Shown: positions 8,938 to 18,116, counted from the first letter of the stretch. The stretch is 64,000 nucleotides of DNA from Vibrio xiamenensis (GCF_900100015.1 NZ_FNDD01000009.1:1-64000); one strand, 5' to 3'. The notes: generated by a model from the sequence alone, not told the origin. Program-made: numbers and translations.

Positions 8938-9191
8938 AGACTCAAAATATACGCCTAATGAAATAGGTAACTTTTTGATTTTATAACGCTAATCAGGCAG
9001 TTACTGCTATTGATAAACCACCAAACAGCGACGAATAAAAATGCACTCATTCTTATTAATAAGTCATACACATTGATTGGCATTACACATACAAATAGCG
9101 ATTGTGTTCAGGATATTTTATGGCATGATGTCATGTCGCCGCTGGCGCATGTTTCACTCTTTTGCTGTAGACCATTTGGAGAGTTCACTGC

Positions 9192-9812
9192 ATGAATACC
9201 GCTTTACTGGGTGTTTTCATTCCAACTTTTTTCTTTGTTTCTATCACCCCGGGTATGTGCATGACCTTAGCGCTTAGTTTAGGCATGAGCATTGGCTACA
9301 GACGCACGTTATGGATGATGATTGGTGAGCTGATTGGCGTGGCGGCGGTCGCGGTCGCTTCTGTTATCGGCATCGCAGCAGTTATGCTCAAATACCCATG
9401 GGTGTTCGTGGTATTTAAACTGATTGGCGCTAGCTACCTGCTCTATTTGGGTATTCAATTGTGGCGTTCAAAAGGCAAACTCGCGATCAGCGACAACCTT
9501 GAACACGTACAAACCAACAACGACTGGGATTTGATCGTTCAAGGATTCGTTACCGCGATTGCCAATCCAAAAGGTTGGGCATTTATGATTTCGTTGTTGC
9601 CACCATTTGTCGACCAAAGCCAAGCATTGATGCCGCAACTGACGTTTTTGGTCGGCATTATCATGATTTCCGAGTTTGTGTGTATGACGCTCTACGCCAC
9701 AGGCGGAAAAGGACTCAAACGCGCCTTAGGTAAAGCAAAAAATGTACGCTTGATGAACCGAGTCGCGGGTACTTTAATGGTCGGCGTGGCGATATGGCTG
9801 TTTATGAGTTGA
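9192..9812 (+). CDS. LysE-family amino-acid exporter
   Basis: A 206-residue inner-membrane protein with about six hydrophobic segments (residues 3-28, 40-65, 68-90, 112-135, 148-172, 187-205). The N-terminal pattern PTFFFVSITPGMCMTLALSLGMSIGYRRTL is written here as two parts: PTFFFVSITPG and GMSIGYRR, and is typical of LysE/RhtB translocators, as is FIANPKGW-like AIANPKGWAFM near residue 125. TGGAGA precedes the ATG. It is divergent from the MocR gene, which probably controls it. The exported compound (amino acid or derivative) cannot be named. Confidence 0.88.
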   Translation: MNTALLGVFIPTFFFVSITPGMCMTLALSLGMSIGYRRTLWMMIGELIGVAAVAVASVIGIAAVMLKYPWVFVVFKLIGASYLLYLGIQLWRSKGKLAISDNLEHVQTNNDWDLIVQGFVTAIANPKGWAFMISLLPPFVDQSQALMPQLTFLVGIIMISEFVCMTLYATGGKGLKRALGKAKNVRLMNRVAGTLMVGVAIWLFMS

Positions 9813-9831
9813 GCCTATCTGCAAGCAGAAA

Positions 9832-9856
9832 AGCCAGGTTTAATACCTGGTTTTTT
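9832..9856 (+). terminator. Intrinsic terminator of the LysE-family gene
   Basis: The stem CCAGGT / ACCTGG with a short TTAAT loop is followed by seven T residues, 20 bases beyond the stop codon. Confidence 0.85.
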
Positions 9857-10159
9857 TACGCCCGATGTTTACCCGCTGTTGCTATATCTTGATTAGCACG
9901 CCAATAAAACCAACCAAACACTAAACATTAACCCGACAACAAAAACAATTAGAACACTGATCAAATATATTTTAAAAACATCTAACCCAACCAATAAAAC
10001 CGCAGTTTATTCATAATAAAGTTGCAATAATCGCCTAAAATCTGATAGCATTCGTTAAAAATTAATATTCGAACACTAAACAAATTAAATTTTAAACAAA
10101 GGATTTAGTTGCTTTCCTACTTCTAAAAAGCATAGAGAACTAACTATTAAGACCTTGTT
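9857..10159 (+). promoter_or_regulatory. AT-rich upstream region of BCCT transporter gene
   Basis: This 303-base gap is strongly AT-rich and has no open reading frame I can support. It should hold the promoter of the BCCT gene. There are several AAACAAA/CTAAAC-rich stretches and ACACTAAACA-like repeats (9920 and 10073) but no operator I can name. The Shine-Dalgarno signal before the ATG at 10160 is weak. Confidence 0.35.
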
Positions 10160-11746
10160 ATGGAAGATGTATTAAAGAAATACAGTATTGAAACCACCGA
10201 CTATCAAGTCGGCCAAGATAACGTTCAAAAGTGGGGATTTGACGTTCACAATCCCGTTTTTGGTATCAGCGCAGGACTCATCCTTCTTTTCCTCGTCACA
10301 CTCATGTTTGTGGATCCGAGCGTTGCCAAACAAACCCTAAACACGATAAAAAACGGCATCATTGAGGATTTCGATTCACTATTTATGTGGTCAGCCAACT
10401 TGTTTGTCATTTTTACCTTTATCGTGATGCTTTCGCCGCTCGGCAAAATTCGCATCGGGGGTAAAGATGCTGCGCCAGACCACTCTCGTGGTTCATGGTT
10501 AGCCATGCTATTTGCTGCGGGTATGGGTATCGGCCTGTTGTTTTGGGGGGTTGCAGAACCCACAGCTTACTTCACCGACTGGTGGGGTACGCCACTAAAC
10601 GTAGAGCCACTAACGCCAGAAGCCAAGTCACTTGCGATGGGTGCAACCATTTTTCACTGGGGCATTCACGGCTGGGCGATTTACGCAATCGTCGCGCTTG
10701 CGCTGGCTTTCTTTGCCTTTAACAAAGGTCTGCCACTTTCTATGCGTTCAGTGTTCTACCCTATCTTTGGCGACCGCGCTTGGGGCTGGCTTGGACACAT
10801 CATTGATATCATGGCGGTACTTGCGACGCTATTTGGCTTAGCCACCTCTCTTGGGCTTGGCGCACAGCAAGCCACCAGCGGCATCAACTATGTATTTGGT
10901 ACTGATGGCGGTTTTGGCATGCAATTGGGCGTGATTGTATTTGTTACCCTAATTGCCATTATGTCGGTGGTACGCGGCATTGATGGCGGAGTCAAACTGC
11001 TGAGTAACATCAATATGGTGTTTGCTTTCTTGCTACTAGTGTTTATCACTGTGGTGTGTTTCGATATTGCGGTTGATTCAATTCCTGCCACGCTGACTGG
11101 TTATGTGGAAAACATCATCGCTCTGAGTAATCCTCACGGCCGCGAAGATGAAACTTGGATGCACGGTTGGACTGTCTTCTACTGGGCGTGGTGGATTTCA
11201 TGGTCACCATTTGTCGGTATGTTTATTGCTCGTGTGTCTAAAGGCCGCACCGTACGTGAATTTCTATTTGCTGTGGTATTTATTCCAACCATCATGACTA
11301 TTATCTGGATGGGCATTTTTGGCGGCATCGCACTTGACCAAGTCGCCAATCAAGTGGGTGAACTGGGTACTAAAGGCCTGACTGATATTTCGCTGACGTT
11401 GTTCCAAGTCTACGATCAACTGCCTTACGGCCATGTGATTTCGATTATCTCTATTGCGCTGATCCTGGTGTTCTTCATTACCTCATCGGATTCTGGCTCA
11501 CTGGTTATCGATAGCATCACTGCTGGTGGTAAAGTTGACGCACCGATTCCACAACGCATTTTCTGGGCATCGGTCGAGGGCGCTATCGCAGCGATGATGC
11601 TATGGATTGGCGGCACCGAAGCCCTGCAAGCACTGCAATCTGGTGTGGTTGCCACTGCCCTGCCGTTTAACTTTGTATTACTGCTGATGTGTGTCAGCCT
11701 AATCAAAGGTCTACGCACCGAACTACACCTTTACAAAGTAGCTTAA
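10160..11746 (+). CDS. BCCT-family betaine/carnitine/choline transporter
   Basis: A 528-residue inner-membrane transporter for quaternary ammonium osmolytes, driven by Na+ or H+. BCCT hallmarks are MGIGLLFWGVAEP near residue 120 and the substrate-site tryptophan segment HGWTVFYWAWWISWSPFVG near 335-353, followed by ARVSKGRTVREF. Twelve membrane segments are expected, with a short cytoplasmic N-terminus and almost no C-terminal extension, unlike the BetT subgroup with its long regulatory tail. It is monocistronic with a terminator behind it. Substrate choice between glycine betaine, choline and related solutes cannot be decided. Confidence 0.92.
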   Translation: MEDVLKKYSIETTDYQVGQDNVQKWGFDVHNPVFGISAGLILLFLVTLMFVDPSVAKQTLNTIKNGIIEDFDSLFMWSANLFVIFTFIVMLSPLGKIRIGGKDAAPDHSRGSWLAMLFAAGMGIGLLFWGVAEPTAYFTDWWGTPLNVEPLTPEAKSLAMGATIFHWGIHGWAIYAIVALALAFFAFNKGLPLSMRSVFYPIFGDRAWGWLGHIIDIMAVLATLFGLATSLGLGAQQATSGINYVFGTDGGFGMQLGVIVFVTLIAIMSVVRGIDGGVKLLSNINMVFAFLLLVFITVVCFDIAVDSIPATLTGYVENIIALSNPHGREDETWMHGWTVFYWAWWISWSPFVGMFIARVSKGRTVREFLFAVVFIPTIMTIIWMGIFGGIALDQVANQVGELGTKGLTDISLTLFQVYDQLPYGHVISIISIALILVFFITSSDSGSLVIDSITAGGKVDAPIPQRIFWASVEGAIAAMMLWIGGTEALQALQSGVVATALPFNFVLLLMCVSLIKGLRTELHLYKVA

Positions 11747-11773
11747 GCTCATGTTTTAAAAAGCTTTAAATAC

Positions 11774-11799
11774 AAAAAGCCACCTAAAGGTGGCTTTTT
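11774..11799. terminator. Bidirectional terminator
   Basis: The stem AAAAAGCCACC / GGTGGCTTTTT with a TAAA loop is flanked by A and T runs. It can stop the plus-strand BCCT transcript and the minus-strand flagellar transcript arriving from the right. Confidence 0.88.
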
Positions 11800-11820
11800 A
11801 GTTTGTGTTTAACAAGTGAA

Positions 11821-12093
11821 TTAACGCCAAAAATACGCTATTGAAAATAGGCTCGAAAAACCAACACTTAAGGCCAGTGGAATGATCAAGTAGCTATGCT
11901 GACGCAGCTTTAATGTTCCCTTAGGCAGAGCAATCACAAGCCTGACCAAAAAATAGTTGTAGGCCAACAGTGCTAGATACAACATAAAACCGGTATAAGC
12001 ACCGATATGTAGCTCAATACACAGCGTTGCAATTAACAGCATATAATTGGCGAGCGTTAACCATGCGAGCCAGCGGCGTTTGCGTTTGATCAT
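11821..12093 (-). CDS. Small membrane protein downstream of motB, unknown function
   Basis: A 90-residue protein that I do not recognise. Three hydrophobic segments (about 8-26, 31-52 and 66-87) and a basic N-terminus (MIKRKRR) predict a small inner-membrane protein. AAGGA lies six bases before its ATG. It begins 20 bases after the motB stop on the same strand and is followed by a terminator, so it probably ends the motility operon transcript. Whether it has a motor-related role is not known. Confidence 0.6.
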   Translation of the reverse strand: MIKRKRRWLAWLTLANYMLLIATLCIELHIGAYTGFMLYLALLAYNYFLVRLVIALPKGTLKLRQHSYLIIPLALSVGFSSLFSIAYFWR

Positions 12094-12113
12094 CCTTGTT
12101 CCTTTTCAGTCCA

Positions 12114-13076
12114 TTACTGGCGAGCGGTGCTGCGTTTTAACGCATCGACAGCACTGGTTGGTTGATTGTTTGCCGCAGCTTGTTTTGCGACGCTGTGCTC
12201 GCGATGGATTGAGTTCATCATCGCCTGATCACCACCAACGGTCTGCGCTGGCGTCAGCAGCTTTTTATACACTTTTTGCAACGACTGCTGCGCTTCGCGG
12301 GTAAGTACAAACAATTCAATACGGCGGTTCTCACTGCTTTTCGGATCGCTTGCATTAAGCGGCGCGGTATCCGCCATTCCTGAAACTTGGAAGATGCGTT
12401 GCTCACTCACCCCTCCTTGATTGAGGAAATAGCGCGCGCGGTTGGCACGTTCGGCCGACAATTCCCAGTTGGTAATTTGCGATCCTTTAAAACGGCTGGC
12501 ATCGGTATGGCCAGTTATGACCATCGCATTCGATACGCGGCCAAATATCGGCGCCAAATTAAGCAACAGATCTTGGTAATACGGCGTCATGCGTGCACTA
12601 CCGCGATAGAACATACTGCCCTTGCTGGAATCAGAGACCACGACTCGCAGCCCTTGGGCTGTGATTGCGACCGTAACGCTGTCGGTCATGTCGAGCTCAT
12701 CTATTTGCTGCTGCATCTGCTGCGAAAACAGTTCCATGTCTTGCTGACTGTCGATTTCACCTTCAATTAACGAAGTATCTTCAATGCGGTGCAGATCGGC
12801 GTCATAGCGACTGGTTGCAACTTTCGGCAGCATAATCGGGCTCACCGAGTTGCCCAGCCCTTCACCGCTGTTATTGGGTTCGATTTCGCCGGTTTGAAAA
12901 TAAGTGACTAAGCGTTTGCTATCTTGGGTATCCATAACTTGCAATAGCCACAAAATAAGAAACAAACACATCAAAGAGATCATCATATCAGCCATCGCCA
13001 CTTTCCAGCCGCCATGAGCCAAATTTTTCGCCTTTCGCTTTTTCTTCTGAACGATAGTGATGCCACTGCTGCTCAT
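12114..13076 (-). CDS. motB: Lateral flagellar stator protein MotB (LafU)
   Basis: A 320-residue stator subunit. The N-terminus holds a basic leader and one membrane helix, WKVAMADMMISLMCLFLILW, with the proton-binding aspartate at residue 30. The C-terminal half (about 140-280) is an OmpA-type peptidoglycan-binding domain (VITGHTDASRF, NWELSAERANRARYFL, SENRRIELFV). With MotA it forms the torque-generating ion channel. The gene sits three bases after motA. The lateral LafU proteins are proton-driven; ion choice here is inferred from that family. Confidence 0.93.
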   Translation of the reverse strand: MSSSGITIVQKKKRKAKNLAHGGWKVAMADMMISLMCLFLILWLLQVMDTQDSKRLVTYFQTGEIEPNNSGEGLGNSVSPIMLPKVATSRYDADLHRIEDTSLIEGEIDSQQDMELFSQQMQQQIDELDMTDSVTVAITAQGLRVVVSDSSKGSMFYRGSARMTPYYQDLLLNLAPIFGRVSNAMVITGHTDASRFKGSQITNWELSAERANRARYFLNQGGVSEQRIFQVSGMADTAPLNASDPKSSENRRIELFVLTREAQQSLQKVYKKLLTPAQTVGGDQAMMNSIHREHSVAKQAAANNQPTSAVDALKRSTARQ

Positions 13077-13079
13077 AGG

Positions 13080-13934
13080 CTACCTCAAACTTTCAACGGC
13101 TTTTTCAAGCTCAGTAAAGCTTGGTTTCAGGTGCGCTTCAATGTGTTTACGGCCAGCGTTAACACACATGTGCGGCGACAGATTCTGACAGTAACCAGAG
13201 ATGACAGAACGGATACACTGCAGCGGCGCAACTTGATCTTCGGCCACTTCATGAATAGCGCTCGACAGGGGTCCAAACATACAATAACAACCAAAAATAC
13301 CGGTGAATGTCCCCACTAGCGCGCCAGAAATGCTCTCACCAATCACGCCAACATCGGCGTCAAGGTGCTGCATGGTAAGAATAATACCCATGACCGCCGC
13401 CAAAATACCGATGCCTGGCATCGCCTCAGCCATAGTATGCATTTTTTCCGAAGGCTTTTTGCACTCTTCGAACAGCACTTCAATCTCTTCTTCTAGCGCC
13501 GCTTCAATCTCGTGGGCAGACAACTTAGAACTGATCACTTGGCGGAACGAATCGATAATAAAATTGAGTGTCTGTTCATCGGCCATGATGGTTGGGTATT
13601 TACTGAAAATGGCGCTCGATTGAGGATTTTCAACATGAGTATCAAGGGCCTTGAGGTTTTGCATTTTCACCACGTTGATTAGCTCAAACATCAGTGATAA
13701 CAAATCGTTATAGTACTGTTTGTCGTAAATGCTTTTACCTAGGCTGAGCTTAATTTGCTTAAGCATTAGTTTCAGCGTCGCGGTTTTACAACTGATGATC
13801 AAACCGAAAATCGCCGAGCCAAAGATGATGGCAATTTCCGACAACTTCACCAGCGAACCGATGCGGCCACCGTGAAGGATAAATGCGCCGCCCACCACCA
13901 CTAAGATGCCGATAAAAGAGAGTATTTGCTTCAT
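13080..13934 (-). CDS. motA: Lateral flagellar stator protein MotA (LafT)
   Basis: A 284-residue inner-membrane stator subunit with four membrane segments (about 2-21, 28-48, 168-190, 200-222) and the MotA signature AMPGIGILAAVMGIILTM. The cytoplasmic loop between helices 2 and 3 carries the charged face that pushes on FliG. It is 285 residues long like MotA of other H+-type lateral motors. It directly follows fliA and precedes motB with 3-base spacings, in the lafS-lafT-lafU order known from Vibrio. Confidence 0.94.
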   Translation of the reverse strand: MKQILSFIGILVVVGGAFILHGGRIGSLVKLSEIAIIFGSAIFGLIISCKTATLKLMLKQIKLSLGKSIYDKQYYNDLLSLMFELINVVKMQNLKALDTHVENPQSSAIFSKYPTIMADEQTLNFIIDSFRQVISSKLSAHEIEAALEEEIEVLFEECKKPSEKMHTMAEAMPGIGILAAVMGIILTMQHLDADVGVIGESISGALVGTFTGIFGCYCMFGPLSSAIHEVAEDQVAPLQCIRSVISGYCQNLSPHMCVNAGRKHIEAHLKPSFTELEKAVESLR

Positions 13935-13936
13935 TG

Positions 13937-14635
13937 TCAGTAATCCTTCAATCGAGTTTTTAACGTCTCGATTCCTTTGTGTTTTAAGCGGTGAACTTTG
14001 ATGTCGTTAAGTTCAAGAACCAATGCGGTCTCTTGCGTGCTGAGCCCCTCGACATACATTAAATACATCACTTTACGTACCTCTTCGGGCAGTTTATTCA
14101 GCTCATTTTCCACTAGCAGTTGTAGCGCTTCGCGCTCGTTGTCTTCATCGCAACTCGATGCAATGTTAAACAATTCAACATCATCACTGAGCACCATATC
14201 TGCCATGGCATCTTGATAATCTTGATGGCTAATTTTGAGCCCGCGGCACACCTCAGAAATGGTTGGCGTTCGACCAAGCTTACCCATCAAAATTGACTCA
14301 GCTTTTTTGATCTGATTGCTCAGCGTGCGCTTGTCGCGACTGAGATAATCGCGCTGGCGAAGTTCATCAATGATCGCTCCGCGAATGCGTACTGTGGCTG
14401 AGCGCAAAAAGTCGTCATTGACGATGTGATCGAACTTTCGCAGCTCAGTCACAAAGGTAATTAATGCCGTCTGTTTTAAGTCTTCCAACGTTGCCTCGTC
14501 GACCACGCCACGGTAACGAGATAAAGCGCGATGAATCAGAGCCAGATGAGATTGCAAGGCTTGTGACTCCACCGCTGCACGCTGCGCCTCGGAGCGTGTT
14601 TCAGTTTTGTGATAGGCGTTTCTTGCAAATAACAT
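13937..14635 (-). CDS. fliA: Flagellar sigma factor FliA (LafS, sigma-28)
   Basis: A 232-residue sigma-28-type RNA polymerase sigma factor for late lateral-flagellar genes. Region 2 is seen around LEDLKQTALITFVTELRKFD (50-70), region 3 around the GRTPTISEVCRGLKISHQDY segment (120-140), and region 4 near LSTQETALVLELNDIKVHRL at the C-terminus. The anti-sigma factor FlgM is encoded in the same locus. Three promoter motifs of matching type stand in front of both flagellin genes and flgM. It lies between fliL and motA without spacing. Confidence 0.92.
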   Translation of the reverse strand: MLFARNAYHKTETRSEAQRAAVESQALQSHLALIHRALSRYRGVVDEATLEDLKQTALITFVTELRKFDHIVNDDFLRSATVRIRGAIIDELRQRDYLSRDKRTLSNQIKKAESILMGKLGRTPTISEVCRGLKISHQDYQDAMADMVLSDDVELFNIASSCDEDNEREALQLLVENELNKLPEEVRKVMYLMYVEGLSTQETALVLELNDIKVHRLKHKGIETLKTRLKDY

Positions 14636-15097
14636 TTACTGATATACCGCCTTAGTCACTAATACTTCACGTACATTCCAGCTCACTTCTTGCTGTAATA
14701 CATGGCTGAGATCTTGTTGAACATTCATCACTAAGTTGCGATCACGGTAGTACTCTTGCGGCATCACACTTAACGTACGCAAAATCTGGTTTTTGATGCG
14801 TGGAATATCGCGTTCAAGCGCTTGTTGATTTAGCTCAGGTGTAAACAAGGAAATATCTAGCAGCAGCAGGCTTTGACGCTTACTGTAGTTAATTGGCACC
14901 AAAATATTGTTCACCGCCACTTCCACGGTTGGCGCACGTAAATCGATAGGATTTGGGCTGACCACCTCAGCGCTTGGCAAAGCAGGTGCACTTTGCGCAG
15001 TAAGCAGCGGCAGTTGAATTCCCGCCATATTTAAGCCAATTACGCCACCTAAAGTGACGATCACCGTGCCGACAATCGTTATCAGTAATTTGTTCAT
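14636..15097 (-). CDS. fliL: Flagellar basal body-associated protein FliL (LafF)
   Basis: A 153-residue single-span membrane protein that surrounds and supports the stator. It has a membrane helix at 4-24 and a periplasmic domain, with VAVNNILVPINYSKRQSLLLLD and the C-terminal LMNVQQDLSHVLQQ region typical of FliL. The start is set at the ATG at 15097, with GAGAG seven bases upstream and just after the fliK stop. The longer frame begins at TTG. It is translationally coupled to fliK and is directly followed by fliA. Confidence 0.85.
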   Translation of the reverse strand: MNKLLITIVGTVIVTLGGVIGLNMAGIQLPLLTAQSAPALPSAEVVSPNPIDLRAPTVEVAVNNILVPINYSKRQSLLLLDISLFTPELNQQALERDIPRIKNQILRTLSVMPQEYYRDRNLVMNVQQDLSHVLQQEVSWNVREVLVTKAVYQ

Positions 15098-15098
15098 G

Positions 15099-16100
15099 TT
15101 ATGCTCTCGCAAGTTCTTGTTCTATTAAGCTTTCATGAGTTTGATTGGTATTTGGGGCGGACGCCAAAATGGTCTGTTCGCCGTCACTGGCTGCCGCATA
15201 ATGCTCGCTGTTGTGAGCCGTGTTTTGCGTATGGTCTGAAATCGACACATCCACATGAAGAAAGTTTTGCTCAACCAATTCGGCGCGCAGTCGCTCAGAA
15301 GTCATTTGAATCGACTCTCGGGTCGCTTGAGAAGACGCATTAATTTGGACATGTAACTTGTCGTTATCGAATTTGACCACCAAATCGATTTTGCCCAGTT
15401 CAGGCGGATCTAAGCGAATCGTCGCAGTTGGGGTTTTGGTATTCACTTGCAATGAAATTTTATCCGCCATCATCGCACTGAGCTGCTGGCCCATATCTTT
15501 AGCGCTGATGTGTTTATCTAATACCGCTTTGAAATTGAGATTGGTCGTGTCGCGCGAAACCGTGCTGTGCTGACCTAACTCATGGCTATTGGCGTTGGCT
15601 TTACTCACTGTGTCTTGGATTGTGAACTCCGTCAGTGGTAGCTTAGCCTGAGGGCTCGAAATCACTGCAGATAACGCTTTATTGGTTTGCGCCGCACTAA
15701 GCTCAGCACCGTCGTCACTAGGCAAAGTCGACTGACCGCCAACCAATTGCGCCAAGTTCAGCGTCGATACGGGTTCGCTCGTTGGTAAAGTCGAAGCTTC
15801 AAAAGACTCAGTCAAATTTTCACTGCTTAAGGCTGCGTTAAAACTCATCGGTTGAGCAAGTGAACTGGCACTTTCAAGCGTCGATGACACTTGGCTTTGC
15901 GCATCAAAATCACCACTTGGCTCAGCCAATACTGCACACTTAGCTTGCGCGGCAAACGAGCGACATAGCGCACCTGAAGAGGATTTATCACTCAGCAGTT
16001 GGCCAAAACCTGACGGCGCAGCGCCATTTTGACCATTTGCTCGCACACCAGAATCAACGACATTGACATCAAGCGCCGCTTGTTTGAAACCTTGGATCAT
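15099..16100 (-). CDS. fliK: Flagellar hook-length control protein FliK (LafE)
   Basis: A 333-residue secreted ruler protein. The first 200 residues are Ser/Ala/Thr/Gln-rich and low in conservation, as expected for the ruler segment. The C-terminal domain holds the family signature RLDPPELGKIDLVVKF (about 229-244) followed by VQINASSQATRESIQ, which interacts with FlhB to switch export specificity. It overlaps the fliT-like gene start by four bases. Length is in the range of lateral FliK proteins. Confidence 0.85.
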   Translation of the reverse strand: MIQGFKQAALDVNVVDSGVRANGQNGAAPSGFGQLLSDKSSSGALCRSFAAQAKCAVLAEPSGDFDAQSQVSSTLESASSLAQPMSFNAALSSENLTESFEASTLPTSEPVSTLNLAQLVGGQSTLPSDDGAELSAAQTNKALSAVISSPQAKLPLTEFTIQDTVSKANANSHELGQHSTVSRDTTNLNFKAVLDKHISAKDMGQQLSAMMADKISLQVNTKTPTATIRLDPPELGKIDLVVKFDNDKLHVQINASSQATRESIQMTSERLRAELVEQNFLHVDVSISDHTQNTAHNSEHYAAASDGEQTILASAPNTNQTHESLIEQELARA

Positions 16101-16390
16101 GATGACTGACTCAATTGAATTTTCTTGTACGCCATGTCGCGCGCTTTGTTAGTGTGCATACCATTCATTTCCGACTCGAGGCTATCCATTTTGTTTTGGA
16201 TCACTTGCGAGGCCGCAACGTGCACCGACTTAAGCTTTGCCAACATAGCAACCATCTCGCTGTCACTGCGATCCGCAATCGGCAACTTACGTTTTAAAAT
16301 ATTCACGCAGCGCTCGATGCCTTCGATATCCTCGCGCTCGGCACATTGACGGTAATAGGTGGTGAGTTTTAACCAATCTTGTAACTGCAT
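16097..16390 (-). CDS. fliT: FliT-like export chaperone (LafD)
   Basis: A 97-residue, mostly helical, charged cytoplasmic protein. Size, helix pattern and position between fliS and fliK match the FliT/LafD chaperone that binds FliD. Sequence conservation in this family is low, so the call rests largely on gene order fliD-fliS-fliT-fliK. It overlaps fliK by four bases and follows fliS by three. Confidence 0.65.
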   Translation of the reverse strand: MQLQDWLKLTTYYRQCAEREDIEGIERCVNILKRKLPIADRSDSEMVAMLAKLKSVHVAASQVIQNKMDSLESEMNGMHTNKARDMAYKKIQLSQSS

Positions 16391-16393
16391 AGG

Positions 16394-16783
16394 CTATATC
16401 AGCTGCATCGCGCCTTCCCAACCTTCGCGAAGGTCGGTAAGCGGTTGTTTCAGTTCAACCAGCACGCTGGCATCCAAATCTTTTGACGCTTGGAACACCA
16501 CCGCGATGCTGTGCTCATAGAGGTTATGAATGTTATCGATAAGCTCATTGCTGTTGTCGAGATCCAGTGAGGCATCCAGCGCGGTCAAGATGTCGATGAT
16601 CTTCTGCGCCGCATTGGATTTTTTCTCAAATTGCTTTTCTTCAATGGCGAAAATCATCGTATCAAGCTCTTGATCTAAGCGCTGATGAAGCATGCAGATA
16701 AGTTCAAAACTGTTAGAAACTGAGGCGTTTGCCTGCACCTGAACGTTGGCATACGCCGATTGCTGTTGATTACCGAGTAGCAT
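16394..16783 (-). CDS. fliS: Flagellin export chaperone FliS (LafC)
   Basis: A 129-residue helical chaperone that holds flagellin monomers in the cytoplasm until export. FliS features are the N-terminal NQQQSAYANVQVQANASVSN region (written as part of residues 5-24), the QRLDQELDTMIFAIEEKQFEKKS helix pair and the NLYEHSIAVVFQASKD segment. It lies between fliD and the fliT-like gene on one transcript. Confidence 0.88.
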   Translation of the reverse strand: MLLGNQQQSAYANVQVQANASVSNSFELICMLHQRLDQELDTMIFAIEEKQFEKKSNAAQKIIDILTALDASLDLDNSNELIDNIHNLYEHSIAVVFQASKDLDASVLVELKQPLTDLREGWEGAMQLI

Positions 16784-16793
16784 TCGAACCTTC

Positions 16794-18116
16794 CTAAAAT
16801 AAGCTGCTGATTGAATCCATCGAATTCATGATGGTGTTTAATTGGGTGTACTGCGCCAGATAGCGTTTGTAGTACATGTCATATTTGGCATCGAGGCGGT
16901 CAAGATTGTCATTGACGCGATCTTGCTGAGCACTGATGCGCTCTTTCTGGCGATTGAGCGAACCACTGGTGTAATCGGCATATTGCTCGATGGTGGTTTC
17001 CATGGTTTTAAATAACCCCTCATCGCCACAGAAAATAGTTTCTAAATCGTAAAGTTCTTGGGCTTCTTTAAACTTGTCACTGTCGAGTTCGAGCTTGCCT
17101 TCTTTATCCAGCGATAAGCCAAGTTCAAACATACTGACGCCATAATAAGAGCCGCGAATCAAACCGTTGAGCTTAGACTCAATGCCGCGAATCGAACCAT
17201 CTGAGGCCAAAACGCCGCGCTCTTCTGAATCGCTCCCCGAACGCGTTGCGGTATCCAGCACCGAAATCACTTCGTTGTAAGCGGTGATAAATTCGTTAAG
17301 CACACTAATGGTTTCATCAGAATCTGGGCCGATGGTGAAGTTAGTCGATGCTGAGCCGACTTCATTAGCCTGAGTGAGCGTGATATCAACGCCAGGGACG
17401 ATGTTTTCAAAGGTATTGCTGGCGTTGGTTAACTGCACGCCGCTGCCTTGATCGCCAAGCCAGATGATCGCATCTTGACCGGATTTAATTGGGCTCGAGT
17501 TACCATCACTAATGTTTTGATCAATCTCGGCATCGCCGGTGTTCGCAGTAATGGAAAACAGGTTCTCTGCGCCAGTTTCTTCTGAGCTAAACAGCAGCTT
17601 CATTTCGCCGCCAGAACGCACTAACGTGGCGTTCACCATGCCATCCATTTCTTGGTTGAAATAGTTAACGAACTCTTGATAAGTCACCGTTCCATCGCCG
17701 CTGCTGTCTGCATCGGCAACATTGATGGTGTAAGTCTCACCTTGAAATTCAATGTCCATGGTGCCGGTAGACACAAACGCATCGGTCGGTTCAGCGCCCG
17801 AAGTATTCACCGCAACTTGGTGGGAAGTGGCCTTTTGCTCAACAAAAATATCCATGTTGATATTTTTCGCGTAGCCTGCGGCATTAACCGAGAAATAGTC
17901 TTCCGAGGAGAGCGACACCGAACTTTGCTCAAAAGAGCCACTCGGTTTGGTGAACTTGTAAATAATGTTATCGAGAGAGTCCAAAGCGCTGTCGATTTTA
18001 GTAATCATGCTACTTTGGCTTTGCAGTAGAGTCAGACGCTCCTGATTACGCGTCTGAGCAGCATACACCTCGTAATAAGCCAGTTGCTCAGCCATGGATG
18101 CGGCGTCGATATTCAT
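16794..18116 (-). CDS. fliD: Flagellar filament cap protein FliD (LafB)
   Basis: A 440-residue hook-associated protein 2 that caps the filament and directs flagellin assembly. The N-terminal coiled region (MAEQLAYYEVYAAQTRNQERL) and the C-terminal heptad segment (about 385-440, QKERISAQQDRVNDNLDRLD) are D0/D1 elements; a large variable middle is expected to form D2-D4. An EF-hand-like DADSSGDGTVTYQEF stretch near residue 115 is notable for a cap protein. It starts the minus-strand block that runs to motB. Confidence 0.9.
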   Translation of the reverse strand: MNIDAASMAEQLAYYEVYAAQTRNQERLTLLQSQSSMITKIDSALDSLDNIIYKFTKPSGSFEQSSVSLSSEDYFSVNAAGYAKNINMDIFVEQKATSHQVAVNTSGAEPTDAFVSTGTMDIEFQGETYTINVADADSSGDGTVTYQEFVNYFNQEMDGMVNATLVRSGGEMKLLFSSEETGAENLFSITANTGDAEIDQNISDGNSSPIKSGQDAIIWLGDQGSGVQLTNASNTFENIVPGVDITLTQANEVGSASTNFTIGPDSDETISVLNEFITAYNEVISVLDTATRSGSDSEERGVLASDGSIRGIESKLNGLIRGSYYGVSMFELGLSLDKEGKLELDSDKFKEAQELYDLETIFCGDEGLFKTMETTIEQYADYTSGSLNRQKERISAQQDRVNDNLDRLDAKYDMYYKRYLAQYTQLNTIMNSMDSISSLF

